From the NCBI GenBank assembly GCA_964017185.1, contig OZ024876.1, forward strand, positions 15,698,226 to 15,762,225: 64,000 bases of DNA, given 5' to 3'. Source of the DNA: Rugalucina vietnamica. Taxonomy: Eukaryota; Mollusca; Bivalvia; Lucinida; Lucinidae. Below are positions 47,915-57,323 of the stretch, piece by piece. Positions within the stretch are counted from its first letter, which is position 1. Each line of letters begins with the position of its first letter. The position numbers were made by a program, and so were the translations under genes. A model generated the notes under the pieces. The model searched no databases and was not told where the DNA came from. It saw only the letters and a program-made list of their open reading frames with translations.

Positions 47915-47985
47915 TATTTTTAAAAATCCAATGTTAAAAGCTGAAAAAAATCTCCATATTGCATGGACAAGTTTTCGTAATGGAA
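47915..47985 (-). mobile_element. MITE family B end fragment
   Basis: On the minus strand: TTACGAAAACTTGTCCATGC then AATATGGAGATTTTTTTC. It truncates element E copy 2. Confidence 0.65.
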
Positions 47986-48117
47986 TAATGTTGTTTTCAC
48001 GAAGCTCCTTTGGTCCGTTCCTTATGCAGGTTTTAGTTGTTTGATAATGCAAATGTACTTTACATATATATTTGCTGGTTCGACATAAAATGTTCAAAAT
48101 GGTTTCAAGCTCCATTT

Positions 48118-48160
48118 TTTAGGCTTAACATACCAGTCAACAATTTTTCAGTCATAGAAC
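48118..48160 (-). repeat. S2 SINE tail fragment
   Basis: GGCTTAACATACCAGTCAAC and TTTTTCAGTCAT correspond to the inverse of the S2 3' tail. Confidence 0.55.
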
Positions 48161-48323
48161 GGGAAAAGTCAAAGTTAAGACATTTTACTCACCTTCATTA
48201 TGGCGAATCGTTCAAACAGAAACCAATTTGTCAGGTTTGAACATTTCACTTCCGGGAATCCAAACGTTCGTTTCGTGACGTCACATGAGAGCGGATGCGA
48301 ATGGAAAAAAAAATATATTTTTA

Positions 48324-51300
48324 GCTCGACTGCACGAAGTGCATAGAGCTATTGCAGTCACCCCCTGTCGTCCACGTTCCCGTTCCCGTTCCTGTGCGCG
48401 TTCCCGTGCGCGTGCGCGTCACACTTGCGTTAAAGTTTTCTAGAAGTCCATATCTTGACAACCACTCATCAGAAAGCATTCATACTTGGACCATAGATAC
48501 CCTGTAGGGTTAGCTTTTATTCCATGGCATCGGGCCCCTGGGTCCAGGCCAGGGGGTGGGGCTGGAGGTTAAAATCTAGAACACCTTCAAAAATGGCAAT
48601 TCTTGTGTTAAAGTTTTCTAGAAGTCTATATCTTGACAACCACTCATCAGAAAGCATTGATACTTGGGCCATTGACACCCTGTAGGGTCGGCTTTCATTC
48701 CATGGCATCAAATCCCTGGGTCCATGCCAGGGGGTGGGGCTAGAGGTTAAAATCTAGAACACCATTAGTATTCTAGAAGTCTATATCTTGACAACTTTTT
48801 ATCAGAGGTCTTTCATACTCGGACCATAGGTACCCTGTAGGGTTGAGTTTCATTTCATGGCATCGGATCTCTGGGTCCATGCCTGGGGGGTGGGGCTGGA
48901 GGTTAAAAACTAGAACACTTTATAAAATAGATGTACTGCTTTGTAACTTTTACAAGGAGTCCATACTTTGACAACTTATCATAAAGCATTCATACTTCAT
49001 ACACTTTAGGTTCCATGACATCGGACCTCTGGGTTGGAGTCAGGGGGGTGGGGCTAGAGGTCAAAATCTAGAACTTCCCGATTTTTTTTCTTATTATTTC
49101 TAAATAGAAACAACTTAAGAAGATGTTTGGTCATTCATCTTTTGACTTTGTGACAATGACTTGTGTGTCATGACGGTAAGGGTCGGTTGACCTACTTTCC
49201 ATGGTTCAGTGATTTTGCCTTATATCTTGACACTCAATAAGTATATTTTCTTACTTCTTTCAGATTTTGAGCGAGTACGACCAGGCCTTTGACCCCAATG
49301 TACATATAGGTCACTATGACCTAATTTCACGGTTCAGTGATTTTGTCTTGTATCTTGCCACTCAATTAGTATATGTTCATACTTTTTTTCAGATTATGAG
49401 TGAGTATGACCAGACCTTTAACCCCAATATACTTATAGGTCACTGTGACCTAATTTCACGGTTCAGTGATTTTGCCTTATATCTCGGTACTCAAATGGTT
49501 TATGAACAAACTTCTTTCAAAGTATGTTTGCGTATGACAAGACCTTTGACCCTGAAGTAGTCCTAGGTCACTGTGACCTAATTTCACGGTTCAGTGATTT
49601 TGCCTTATATCTTGACACTCAATTAGTATATTTTCTTACTTCTTTCAGATTATGAGTGAGTACGACCAGGCCTTTGACCCCTATATACTTATAGGTCACT
49701 ATGACCTAATTTCACGGTTCAGTGATTTTGCCTTATATCTTGACACTCAATTAGTATATATTTTCATACTTTTTTTTCAGATTATGAGTAAGTATGATCA
49801 GACCTTTGACCCCATTATACTTATAGGTCACTGTGACCTAATTTCACGGTTTAGTTATTTTGACTTATATCTTGGTACTCAAATGGTTTATGAACAAACT
49901 TCTTTCAAAGTATGTTTCCGTATGACAAGACCTTTGACCCTGAAGTAGTCCTAGGTCACTGTGACCTAATTTCACGGTTCAGTGATTTTGCCATATATCT
50001 TGACACTCAATTAGTATATTTTCATACTTTTTTCAGATTATGAGTGAGTATGACCAGACCTTTGACCCCAATATACTTATATGTCACTGTGACCTAATTT
50101 CACTGTTCAGTGACTTTGCCTTATATCTCGGCACTCAAGCAGTTTATGAACAAACTTCTTTCACACTATGTCTGCGTATGACAAGACCTTTGACCCTAAA
50201 GTAGTCCTAGGTCAATATATCCTAATTTCACGGTTCAGTGATTTTCCTTTATATCTCGGCACTCAATTGGTATATAAACATACTTCTTTCACGATATGTA
50301 TGAGTATGACAAGACGTTTGACCGTAAAGTATTCCTGGGTCACTGTGACCTAATTTCATGGTTCACTGATTTTGCCTTATATCTCGACACTCAGTTGGTA
50401 TTTTTTATATTTCTTTCTGATTATGAATGAGTATGACCAGACCTTTAACCCAAACATAGTGTAGCGAGCTCGGCTATTCACTTTCTGATTGACGCTGTTT
50501 TCGTCGAGCAATTTACCGTCAAAGTTATTATTGTCATTAGTTTTCGCGGTTCGCTTCGCCTCACCTGTATTTTTGTGTATTTTGTCCGATTCGCGTCGAG
50601 TTAGCCATTGGCACTTCATCGGTTTATAGATTCCATGTTTATGCAATTGTCCCTTCGTCGATTTGTATCGTTTGCCATTTATTATCGCTGGAAATCGCGG
50701 TTGAATTTGCTTCGCGTAACTGACAGGTTGTTTTACTTTCGGTTTCGAGTGCGCATCGTTCTGCGCCGACCTCAAATGCGACGCCTTCCGGGTCAAGACC
50801 TGTCACGTGACCTGGTCAACTCGACCAGGCGAGTCGCTGAACTGCGTCGCCTGCGACCTTCCGGTGAGTCGCGACCAGGCGACTCGCCCCGCCCCTTTAG
50901 GTCGTGTTCATATAAATAGCGCGAGGGCGACCAGTTTTGGAGGGTTGTGTCTCCAGCTTTCGTCTGTGGCGGTCATTCATTTTACGTTTTGTGTTATGGA
51001 AATTACTTAAAATCACTTTATGCTTTAGTTGGACAACATTTGAGGAAAGTTATACTGAAATTCATACTGGCGAGAGACTTTACATTAATAATCATTACAT
51101 TTCGTGGATTTTGTGCTTTAAATCTCGATCGTTGTGACATTTAGCTAGCGAGATTACCCCACCCACTTAGTGAAGCCACACTACTGTACCCTGAGGATTC
51201 ATCGAACAGTATTTGGGACCTATAGCCACGGATTTGCTGTAGTTTATGTAATTCACACCAATAAGAAACCTTATTCTAGTTTTCTGATTAAAGCAAGATT

Positions 51301-51785
51301 TTTTTGAAATCATTCTCAGTGTTTATTAATGTACCAGAAACATGGACAACCTTTAACCCCATACCACCCCGGCCTAAAGGTTATTACAATACTTATAGGT
51401 CACTATGACCTAATTTCATGGTTCAGTGATTTTGCTTTATATCTCAACACTGAATGGATCATATTTCTTTCACATTATGAGTAAGTATCAGTAGACCTTT
51501 GACCCTGGACCTTTGACCCTGAAAGACTTATAGGTCAGTTTGACCTTATTTCACGGTTCAGTGATTTTGCCTTGTGTCTTGGCACTCAGATGATATATGA
51601 ACACATTTCTTTCACAATATGAGTGAGACCTTTAAATCTTAGGTAGTTATAGTAAACTTTCATGGTTCAGTGATTTGGCCTTATTGCATCAAGGCAAAAA
51701 GATGTATGAGCATAATGCTTTGGGTTACTGGTCGGGTTTGGCCTTATGTTTGACAAAGGTCAGAAGCAGTCGAGCACGCTGTCCT
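48324..51785 (+). mobile_element. element E, copy 3, longest, split by a solo LTR
   Basis: Start GCTCGACTGCACGAAGTGC. Four 160-bp-type units run to about 49080, followed by about eleven 130-bp-type units (from about 49200). The LTR at 50460-51388 interrupts the run, and further 130-bp units continue to about 51680. The terminal GCAGTCGAGCACGCTGTCCTG at 51765-51785 is the inverse of the 5' GCTCGACTGC, and breaks off there. Some units are exactly 129 bp, so a 43-codon frame stays open across pairs of units. I regard that as a by-product of the repeat. Confidence 0.82.
50460..51388 (+). mobile_element. solo LTR (929 bp) inside element E
   Basis: Begins TGTAGCGAGCTCGGC and ends GGTTATTACA, the TG...CA form of an LTR. 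Removing it rejoins an element E monomer (CCCAAACATA and ACTTATAGGTCAC). Flanking ATAG (50456-50459) and ATAC (51389-51392) fit a 4-bp duplication with one substitution. Inside are a TATA box (TATAAATA, about 50911), a CpG-rich upstream part with CACGTGACC, and an ATTAAA polyadenylation-like signal at about 51286. Orientation is inferred from these. No internal region or second LTR is seen. Superfamily not assigned. Confidence 0.78.
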
Positions 51786-51789
51786 GTAT

Positions 51790-52007
51790 ATCGCATGGAC
51801 AAGTTTTCCGAAGTCAGCTTAAGTGGTTTGAAAGAAACCGGTTTTTCAAATTTACTTTTCATTCAAAAGCTGAAATATACAGACAATCATTTGCGAGAAG
51901 TCATTTCATAATCGTTTAGAAATGTACCGCTTGGATGTCTTATTTTCTTACGGGTATAAATGATGTCTTGATTAAACGGAAATCTTAAGCGTGCAATTTT
52001 ACAATCC
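51790..52007. other. unassigned
   Basis: Begins with a TCGCATGGACAAGTTTTCCG string like a family B end. The rest is unremarkable. Confidence 0.5.
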
Positions 52008-52205
52008 TTAATTAAAAATATTTTTTGTACATGCCCATGCAATAGGTACCCCCTAAAATCCCACTTTTTGTATAGTAAAACTGAGGTTTACAGGGTTATA
52101 CCTATTTTTCTTATTCAAAAGCAAAGCTTGTGGGTACTCGTTAGAAACGCCTTGGCGAGGCGGTTCAAATGTGTTCCTACAAACAATGTTTTGAGCATAA
52201 ATTTT
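52008..52205 (-). mobile_element. MITE family B copy, partial
   Basis: CATGCCCATGCAATAGGTAC, CCCACTTTTTGTATAGTAAA and the loop CGCCTTGGCGAGGCGGTT with flanking GTGGGTACTCGTTAGAA are family B parts. The outer end beyond 52205 is lost. Confidence 0.65.
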
Positions 52206-52278
52206 ATACTAATAATATCAATTTCCACATAAAAGAAATCAATCTTTACAGCAGAGGAAATCAATTTGCAAATGACGC

Positions 52279-52517
52279 GCGCCGCCTCATGGGAAAACCA
52301 ACAATTTTCATATTCAAAAACAAAGAGGCAGATCGGCTTCGTTGTGCGAAGCTGATCAGCGCCTTTGTATTCGCTACACGGATAGTACAGTTCTCCTACT
52401 TTCAAAATAAAAAAAAAAATCCCTGCTTATAACCATCTTCTGTGACTGAACAGGCTTGTTTGCGTCATACCTGTTCGGAACCCAAATTGATGGTTTTATC
52501 AGTCAGGCACAGGCTCA
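52279..52517 (+). mobile_element. MITE family A copy
   Basis: CCGCCTCATGGGAAAACCAA at the left and a decayed TTGATGGTTTTATCAG...GGCTCA at the right. The core has GATCGGCTTCGTTGTGCG and GCTGATCAGCGCCTTTGTAT. Confidence 0.82.
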
Positions 52518-52540
52518 TATTGCATTGGCATTTCTTCATT

Positions 52541-52594
52541 ATTTCTTTTCTAGGTACCGCCTGTATTCCAGACGAAATATGGTGGATTCTACTG

Positions 52595-52598
<4 letters not shown>
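52541..52598 (+). pseudogene. duplicated start of the 345-aa gene's exon
   Basis: 58 bp nearly identical (about seven differences) to 52862-52920. It contains a CTAG acceptor, TTCCAGACGAAATATGG around the start codon, and the first seven codons. It then runs straight into poly-T. It cannot encode more than a few residues. Confidence 0.85.

Positions 52599-52646
<48 letters not shown>
52599..52646. repeat. poly-T tract (48)
   Basis: Lies exactly between the duplicated exon start and a family B element. Read on the minus strand, the B element is followed by poly-A. Confidence 0.98.
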
Positions 52647-52648
<2 letters not shown>

Positions 52649-52862
52649 GAAAACTTGCCCATGCAATAAACCGAGATTTTCGAGCTTTAAAATTTGATTC
52701 TATTTTCAGCACATTTTTTTTTCTAACGGTTCTAACGAGTAGATCTGCCCACAATCGATGTTTTGGAGCCAAAATAAGAAAAACTTCATACCCCAGTTTT
52801 TCTACATAAAAGTGGGGTTCAAGGGGGTAATAATTAGTTTCCTGATATTGCATGTTTTCGTT
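52647..52862 (+). mobile_element. MITE family B copy between the two exon starts
   Basis: Left end ACGAAAACTTGCCCATGCAA, right end ATTGCATGTTTTCGT. The interior has GCCCACAATCGATGTTTTGG and ACATAAAAGTGGGGTTC as in the other copies. Confidence 0.8.
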
Positions 52863-52900
52863 ATTTCTATTCTAGGTGTCATCTGAATTCCAGACGAAAT

Positions 52901-53938
52901 ATGGTTGATTCTACTGTCAAAGCTAAAGCCGGGGGAGGCGTAGCTGTCGTTTTAGTGGTCCTTGCTGGAGTTATAGTCCTGTCCATATGGATCAGCCAGT
53001 GCCACGTGGGTGCTGGTGATTCGCTTCATGTCCAGGCAGACTCAGTCCACCTACTGACACGCCCAACAGATAACGTGTTATTTGGCTGGGACTCCGTATT
53101 TGGTAGACCATCCGATGAAATATCGTTGAAGATGTCCTCGGGTTGGTGTTCAGCCTCGCATCGTCCTTTGGAGATAAAACAGGACCAGAAATTGGAATAC
53201 GGTGACACGGTATCGATAAACACTTGGTTTCGTATGGGATTTAAATTCCAATTAGAAGAAGACGACTCCGGGTTCGAAGGAGCGAACGATTACTCAGAAG
53301 TAACCGAGGTGTCAGAGGCTAAAATGGACTTAATCCGCTTTGCTTTTGACAACGGTATTGCCAACAAATTCGAGCTTGACTACACAGTTACTGTTAAAGG
53401 GGCTAACATATTTCAAGAAAATAAATGGTTTGGGTTCCTCGCTGATAACCTATGTGTCAGCGCTCTTGACTTTGCATTTGGACCATGGACCAGACAAGCT
53501 TTCGGCAAGGCGTTATTGTTCAAGAGCGGAGACATGGCGAAATTGTACAAAACCCTACGACTACAATACCAAGCCGGTACAATTACGAAGGGGAGCATTT
53601 TCAAATCTGTCTTAACGTACCAGATAAAAGCTGGCGGGAAAAAAGCGATAATTAATCCTTTACGTCAAAATATGGTGGATATAGCGTCTGAGTGGGCCCT
53701 AAATCAGACAAGCTTAGACGAAAACATCAACGAAATGGTGACCGATTTGAAAGAGGGAGGCGTTTATGCAGCTACGGGTCAGCGGGGGCTAGATCTCTAC
53801 AGGGAGGTTAATTCTGAGCTCGACAAATTGTCTAATTTACTAGGACAAGTGACCGACGCTTTGGAGTTTTGCCTTTCAGAGGTTTTACCGCCATCTCAAG
53901 ACGCCCGATACCACGTGGCGTTTACCGTTACCAGGTAG
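52901..53938 (+). CDS. unrecognised single-pass membrane protein, 345 aa
   Basis: The intact 345-codon frame is by far the longest in the window and is not made of any repeat listed here. Residues 14-32 are a single strongly hydrophobic segment (VAVVLVVLAGVIVLSIWI) after a short basic N-terminus (K7, K9), so a type II signal anchor or signal peptide is likely. The remaining 310 residues would be lumenal or extracellular. They hold four Cys (34, 83, 185, 324), an N-glycosylation sequon at N268 and an acidic patch at 119-130. The C-terminal part (270-325) looks helical, with Leu/Asp/Glu-rich spacing. A splice acceptor (TTCTATTCTAG) ends at 52875, 25 bases before the ATG, so a 5' noncoding exon upstream is possible. 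The last 10 codons run into a minisatellite. I do not recognise the family. It may be host, element-borne or viral in origin. Confidence 0.75.
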   Translation: MVDSTVKAKAGGGVAVVLVVLAGVIVLSIWISQCHVGAGDSLHVQADSVHLLTRPTDNVLFGWDSVFGRPSDEISLKMSSGWCSASHRPLEIKQDQKLEYGDTVSINTWFRMGFKFQLEEDDSGFEGANDYSEVTEVSEAKMDLIRFAFDNGIANKFELDYTVTVKGANIFQENKWFGFLADNLCVSALDFAFGPWTRQAFGKALLFKSGDMAKLYKTLRLQYQAGTITKGSIFKSVLTYQIKAGGKKAIINPLRQNMVDIASEWALNQTSLDENINEMVTDLKEGGVYAATGQRGLDLYREVNSELDKLSNLLGQVTDALEFCLSEVLPPSQDARYHVAFTVTR

Positions 53939-54040
53939 ATGATACCACGTGTCGTTTACGCCCAGGTAGATGATATCATGTGGCGTTTAACGTTACAATG
54001 TAGATGATGTCGAGAACCGATACCACGTGGCGATATCCTT
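53908..54040. repeat. CCACGTGGCGTTTA minisatellite overlapping the 3' end of the gene
   Basis: Units of 31-34 bp start GATACCACGTGGCGTTTACC at 53908, 53939 and 53970, with a partial one at about 54018. The stop codon of the 345-aa frame (TAG at 53936-53938) lies in the first unit. Three of the units carry CACGTG. Confidence 0.85.
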
Positions 54041-54096
54041 AAGCCTTGGCTTGAATCTAAATGACTACCATATTGTTCCCGTTTATTCGTATTAAT

Positions 54097-54332
54097 TGAA
54101 CCGCCGCATGAGAAAACCAACAATATGCATAGACGAAAACACAGAACAGCTTTGTAGTGACTGCGAAGCTGATCAGCGCCTTTGTTTTCGATACACGGAT
54201 ACATGTTTTACAATTCCTCTTCTTTCCAAATCCTAAATTTCCAGCCTCTAACCATATTCTGTGACTGTACAACTAGGTTTGTGTCGGACCTGGTCGGAAC
54301 CCAAATTATTGGTTTTCTCACACATAGGCTGA
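54097..54332 (+). mobile_element. MITE family A copy
   Basis: TGAACCGCCGCATGAGAAAA to TTTTCTCACACATAGGCTGA. The core has a CGAAGCTGATCAGCGCCTTT stem and CAATTCCTCTTCTTTCC. Confidence 0.9.
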
Positions 54333-54409
54333 ATATTTTGTTTCCTTAAAAATTCCTTAAAGTGCAGCATGGAGTAGAACCTAACGCATTTCATACCTAT
54401 GAAAGCATA

Positions 54410-55679
54410 CACTCCCACTTGCGCAATTGTATTCATTGACTGCACGTAATATACGTGAGTAATACTTGCGTACTACACACCTATTTCATACGCGTATGTG
54501 TCAATAGTCAATCAAAACTCATTCTTCTGACGCGTATGATACGCGTAATGCGCGTACATTACACGTAAAGACTTTGACCAATAAGGTGTCAAATCGTAAA
54601 ACATATCATATATAGGCCTATTACTATGTATGAGCATTATTCTAACCAATCAAGAGTATAGCAGTTTTACGCAAAAATTATGCGTACTATACGCGTAAAG
54701 AATGAGCCAATTATCTTGAGATTGTATAGTTAAACCAAAATTACGGATTTTGCTTCAGACCAGAACAATATCTATTTTTTTCCAAACTAACGCTTGCAGT
54801 ATCAACTACCTCGAACACTTCTTACGAGATAACATGTCCCTGTTCGCCCACTTGCGAAATATTTTAGAAAGCTTCATCCCTCAGTAGGTACCTGATCGGT
54901 CACCTAGTTTCTCTGGTTATATTTCGAAGACGAAAACATTTGAGTGTTTTTGATTTATAATTGAAAATCAGTAAATAAGAAAGAAAGAATCGTGGAATGA
55001 AAACAAGAAGAAATCTAACGTGCCTCTCTTTGCACCCATTGTTAGTTCTTCGCATGAATTTGTAAACACCATATCGGATGACAAAATATCCATTCACTTC
55101 ACGTACAAAAAGTAGTGTCTTACTTATTTGTTCACTTGTTTCTTGACACGCTTCAAGTCTAAAATAAAAATTGTTCTCATTTCGATACCCATGTTGATTT
55201 TTCGCCATCTTGGGTACAAAGAAGTTCCAATTTATTCTGAACGGTATCTTACCCACTCGATACAAGTTATCCAAGGGTCACCGACACACAATTACTTGAA
55301 CATGGTCACAGCATTTTCACGATTACGATATATAAATAAAATCAATTATACTTGCACATTCTTTTTAATTTTCGATCGAATTAAAAAAAAATCCAACCGT
55401 TAGGTACTTTAGTTTTTATATTTCTTGTCATTACGCATATGATACGCGTAATTACGCGTAAAAGTATAAGCAATCTGATTGGCCGATACTTCAAACGCGT
55501 ATTGACTGAACTTTACACGTATTGATAAAGTTATCTTTGCTTATGAATATTAATGAGATGTGTGAGGCGTAAATGCGCGTATATTACGCGTAAATATGCG
55601 TTATTGGTCTTACGCACGTAATACTGTGTAACACGCGTAAGATACGCGTAAATGGAGTACAATTACGCGAGCGGCAGTG
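54410..55679. mobile_element. 1.27-kb element with ACGCGTA-rich inverted ends
   Basis: The left terminus CACTCCCACTTGCGCAATTG is mirrored at the right as CACTGCCGCTCGCGTAATTG when read inward. TA lies on both sides (54408-54409, 55680-55681), suggesting a TA duplication. Within about 300 bp of the two ends the heptamer ACGCGTA occurs ten times, which may be transposase-binding repeats. The middle is AT-rich with no convincing frame (a 124-codon frame at 54900-55274 has no known signature). The superfamily is uncertain. Confidence 0.75.
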
Positions 55680-55683
55680 TAAA

Positions 55684-55794
55684 TGAGCCAGAGAATGAGA
55701 AAACAAACAATCTACATATATATGCGAAAACAAAGACGCAGATCGACTGTGTAGGAATTGTTGGTTTTCTCATACAGTGGCTCAAAAGGATGTG
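55684..55794 (+). mobile_element. MITE family A, 111-bp deletion derivative
   Basis: It keeps both termini (TGAGCCAGAGAATGAGAAAA and TTTTCTCATACAGTGGCTCA) and part of the GCGAAAACAAAGACGCAGAT arm. The second half of the core is lost. Confidence 0.88.
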
Positions 55795-56159
55795 TATCTT
55801 CCACTCTATGTAACAGAGGATGGCTGTATTAAACTTGGCGAGCTAACGGTTGATATTAGTGGAAAATAGAGAAATTTAAGTTTTGTCGGGACAGAAATCA
55901 CATTCAGGACAGAACAAACGCAAACGGAAGACATTTGATCATTTAAGATACATTATGCGATCTAGATGTGTAGCTATTACTAACAGGATGAAAATATACA
56001 ATCATGGCAGTCAAAATGTGCAATTTTGTTGTAGAATTTAATGGTGTGTTTGTCAAACATATAATTACATGTATAAACGTTTATATTTTTTCTTATGTTA
56101 TATGTTTTGTTATAATGTTTCTTTCATGTACATATTTATACAGTACACATAGTGCTTAC
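55795..56159. other. no recognisable feature
   Basis: AT-rich. The 105-codon frame that begins at 56004 runs into the SINE and is not supported. Confidence 0.55.
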
Positions 56160-56172
56160 ATGACTATAGTGC

Positions 56173-56362
56173 TCTCACCGCTGTGTCTAGTGTGGGTTCG
56201 AGCCCCGCTCTGGCCACATGTGAGACAAGCCAAGTTCTGCTTGCGGGTGTGTCATGTGGTTATTCTCGGGGTTCTCCCGTTTTCGCCCCACCTGCTGATT
56301 GGCCCGTCTCATATGAGCTGAAATAATCTTGAAAGGGACGTAAAACTGAATGAAAAAAAATA
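56173..56362 (+). mobile_element. SINE family S1, 5'-truncated, perfect 13-bp target duplication
   Basis: It contains the B box (GGGTTCGAGCCCC) but lacks the A box. The body (GAGACAAGCCAAGTTCTGC) and the tail (GAAAGGGACGTAAAACTGA) are well kept. ATGACTATAGTGC at 56160-56172 and 56363-56375 is a perfect duplication, so insertion was probably fairly recent. Confidence 0.93.
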
Positions 56363-56375
56363 ATGACTATAGTGC

Positions 56376-56969
56376 AATTTCTTTTACCGTGCCAAATGAC
56401 CTCGCTTGATAAAGTTTTGTAAGCACTAGAAAATAGACACCAATCTAAGCGGGCACATGACGTCGCATCGGCGATGATCATGTGCCTGCTGGGAATTGTG
56501 TTAAACACATTTTCTTCCAGTGTCATGTGAAGCACGTGGTCATATATTGTTCGCGGGGCCCCACCCGTCGGGGCTTAGAAGAAATAGATGGGCTGCTTGT
56601 TCCTCCAGGCATTTGCTCTTGTTCGCTGCTGACTGACCATCTGATTACTGTCTAAGCCTGCGTAGGAAAAGGTGGTTTAGTCGAACCATCCATACGTATA
56701 AGGCGTATTGGTTTGCATGGGTGATTATACATATGAAGCACATTTTGAGTGTCATGGCATTCTAATGTTGGGTAAAAGTCCCATGAAAAAGAGGCAACGT
56801 CCCGACATGACCATTGCTGTTGATCTGGACGTAAAGCATCACTATCTTACTCGCATTTGAAAATGAACTTATTTAAATCAGTTCGATTAAAAAAATCATA
56901 TCTAGTTTGAAGGTTATCCGGTACTGTCAAAGTAATTGCACTTAAGCATATATCAAAACATTAAATGTG
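56376..56969. other. no gene; S2 tail-like fragment at 56795-56835
   Basis: CGTCCCGACATGACCATTGC and TGGACGTAAAGCATCAC resemble the S2 tail. The remainder is unassigned. Confidence 0.5.
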
Positions 56970-57090
56970 CGTACACGTTGGAATCGCCGCGGGGAGGCGG
57001 TTCTAAGGAATACCCGCAATCTTTGTATTAAATTAAAAATAAGAAAAAACATACCCTGGAAACTTTAGTCTTACAATGTAAATGGGGTTC
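56970..57090 (+). mobile_element. MITE family B, half copy
   Basis: GGAGGCGGTTCTAAGGAATA and ACCCGCAATCTTTGTATTAA correspond to the right half of the family. Confidence 0.6.
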
Positions 57091-57313
57091 ACCAGAAAGC
57101 ATATCCATGTAATGTATACCCCCTTGAAGTCACTTTTATACAGTAAAAGTGGGGTATGCAGGGTATAACTATTTTTACTTATTTTTGCTTTTAAACATAG
57201 ACTGTGGGTACTCGTTAGAACCCACAACGTATGTTTTTAGCATAGATAAGAAACATATCATTTTTTTTTCTTTGAAAATCTCTGTATATTACATGGCACG
57301 TTTTCGTAGTGTT
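57091..57313 (-). mobile_element. MITE family B copy with both ends
   Basis: CCAGAAAGCATATCCATGTA at the left, TTACATGGCACGTTTTCGTA at the right. Internal AAACATAGACTGTGGGTAC is paired with CCACAACGTATGTTT. Confidence 0.78.
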
Positions 57314-57323
57314 AAGAGGGATT

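Noticed and set aside
49267..49948. Repeated 43-residue peptide frames (MSEYDQ...FDP...IGH.DLISRFSDF)
   Set aside because: Tempting as a repeat protein, but the frame follows from 129-bp monomers of element E. It is broken by other monomers of different length, and the same units occur without open frames at 23.6-24.1 kb.
50377..50796. 139-codon basic minus-strand frame (KRYKSTKGQLHKHG...)
   Set aside because: It spans the junction between element E and the solo LTR, so it cannot be an original gene. CpG-rich composition explains the Arg/Lys content.
52901..53938. Naming the 345-aa protein as a viral envelope or capsid-type protein
   Set aside because: The N-terminal membrane segment alone is not diagnostic, and no neighbouring viral gene is visible.
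54900..55274. 124-codon frame inside the 1.27-kb element
   Set aside because: Considered as a transposase remnant, but it has no DDE, zinc finger or HTH signature.
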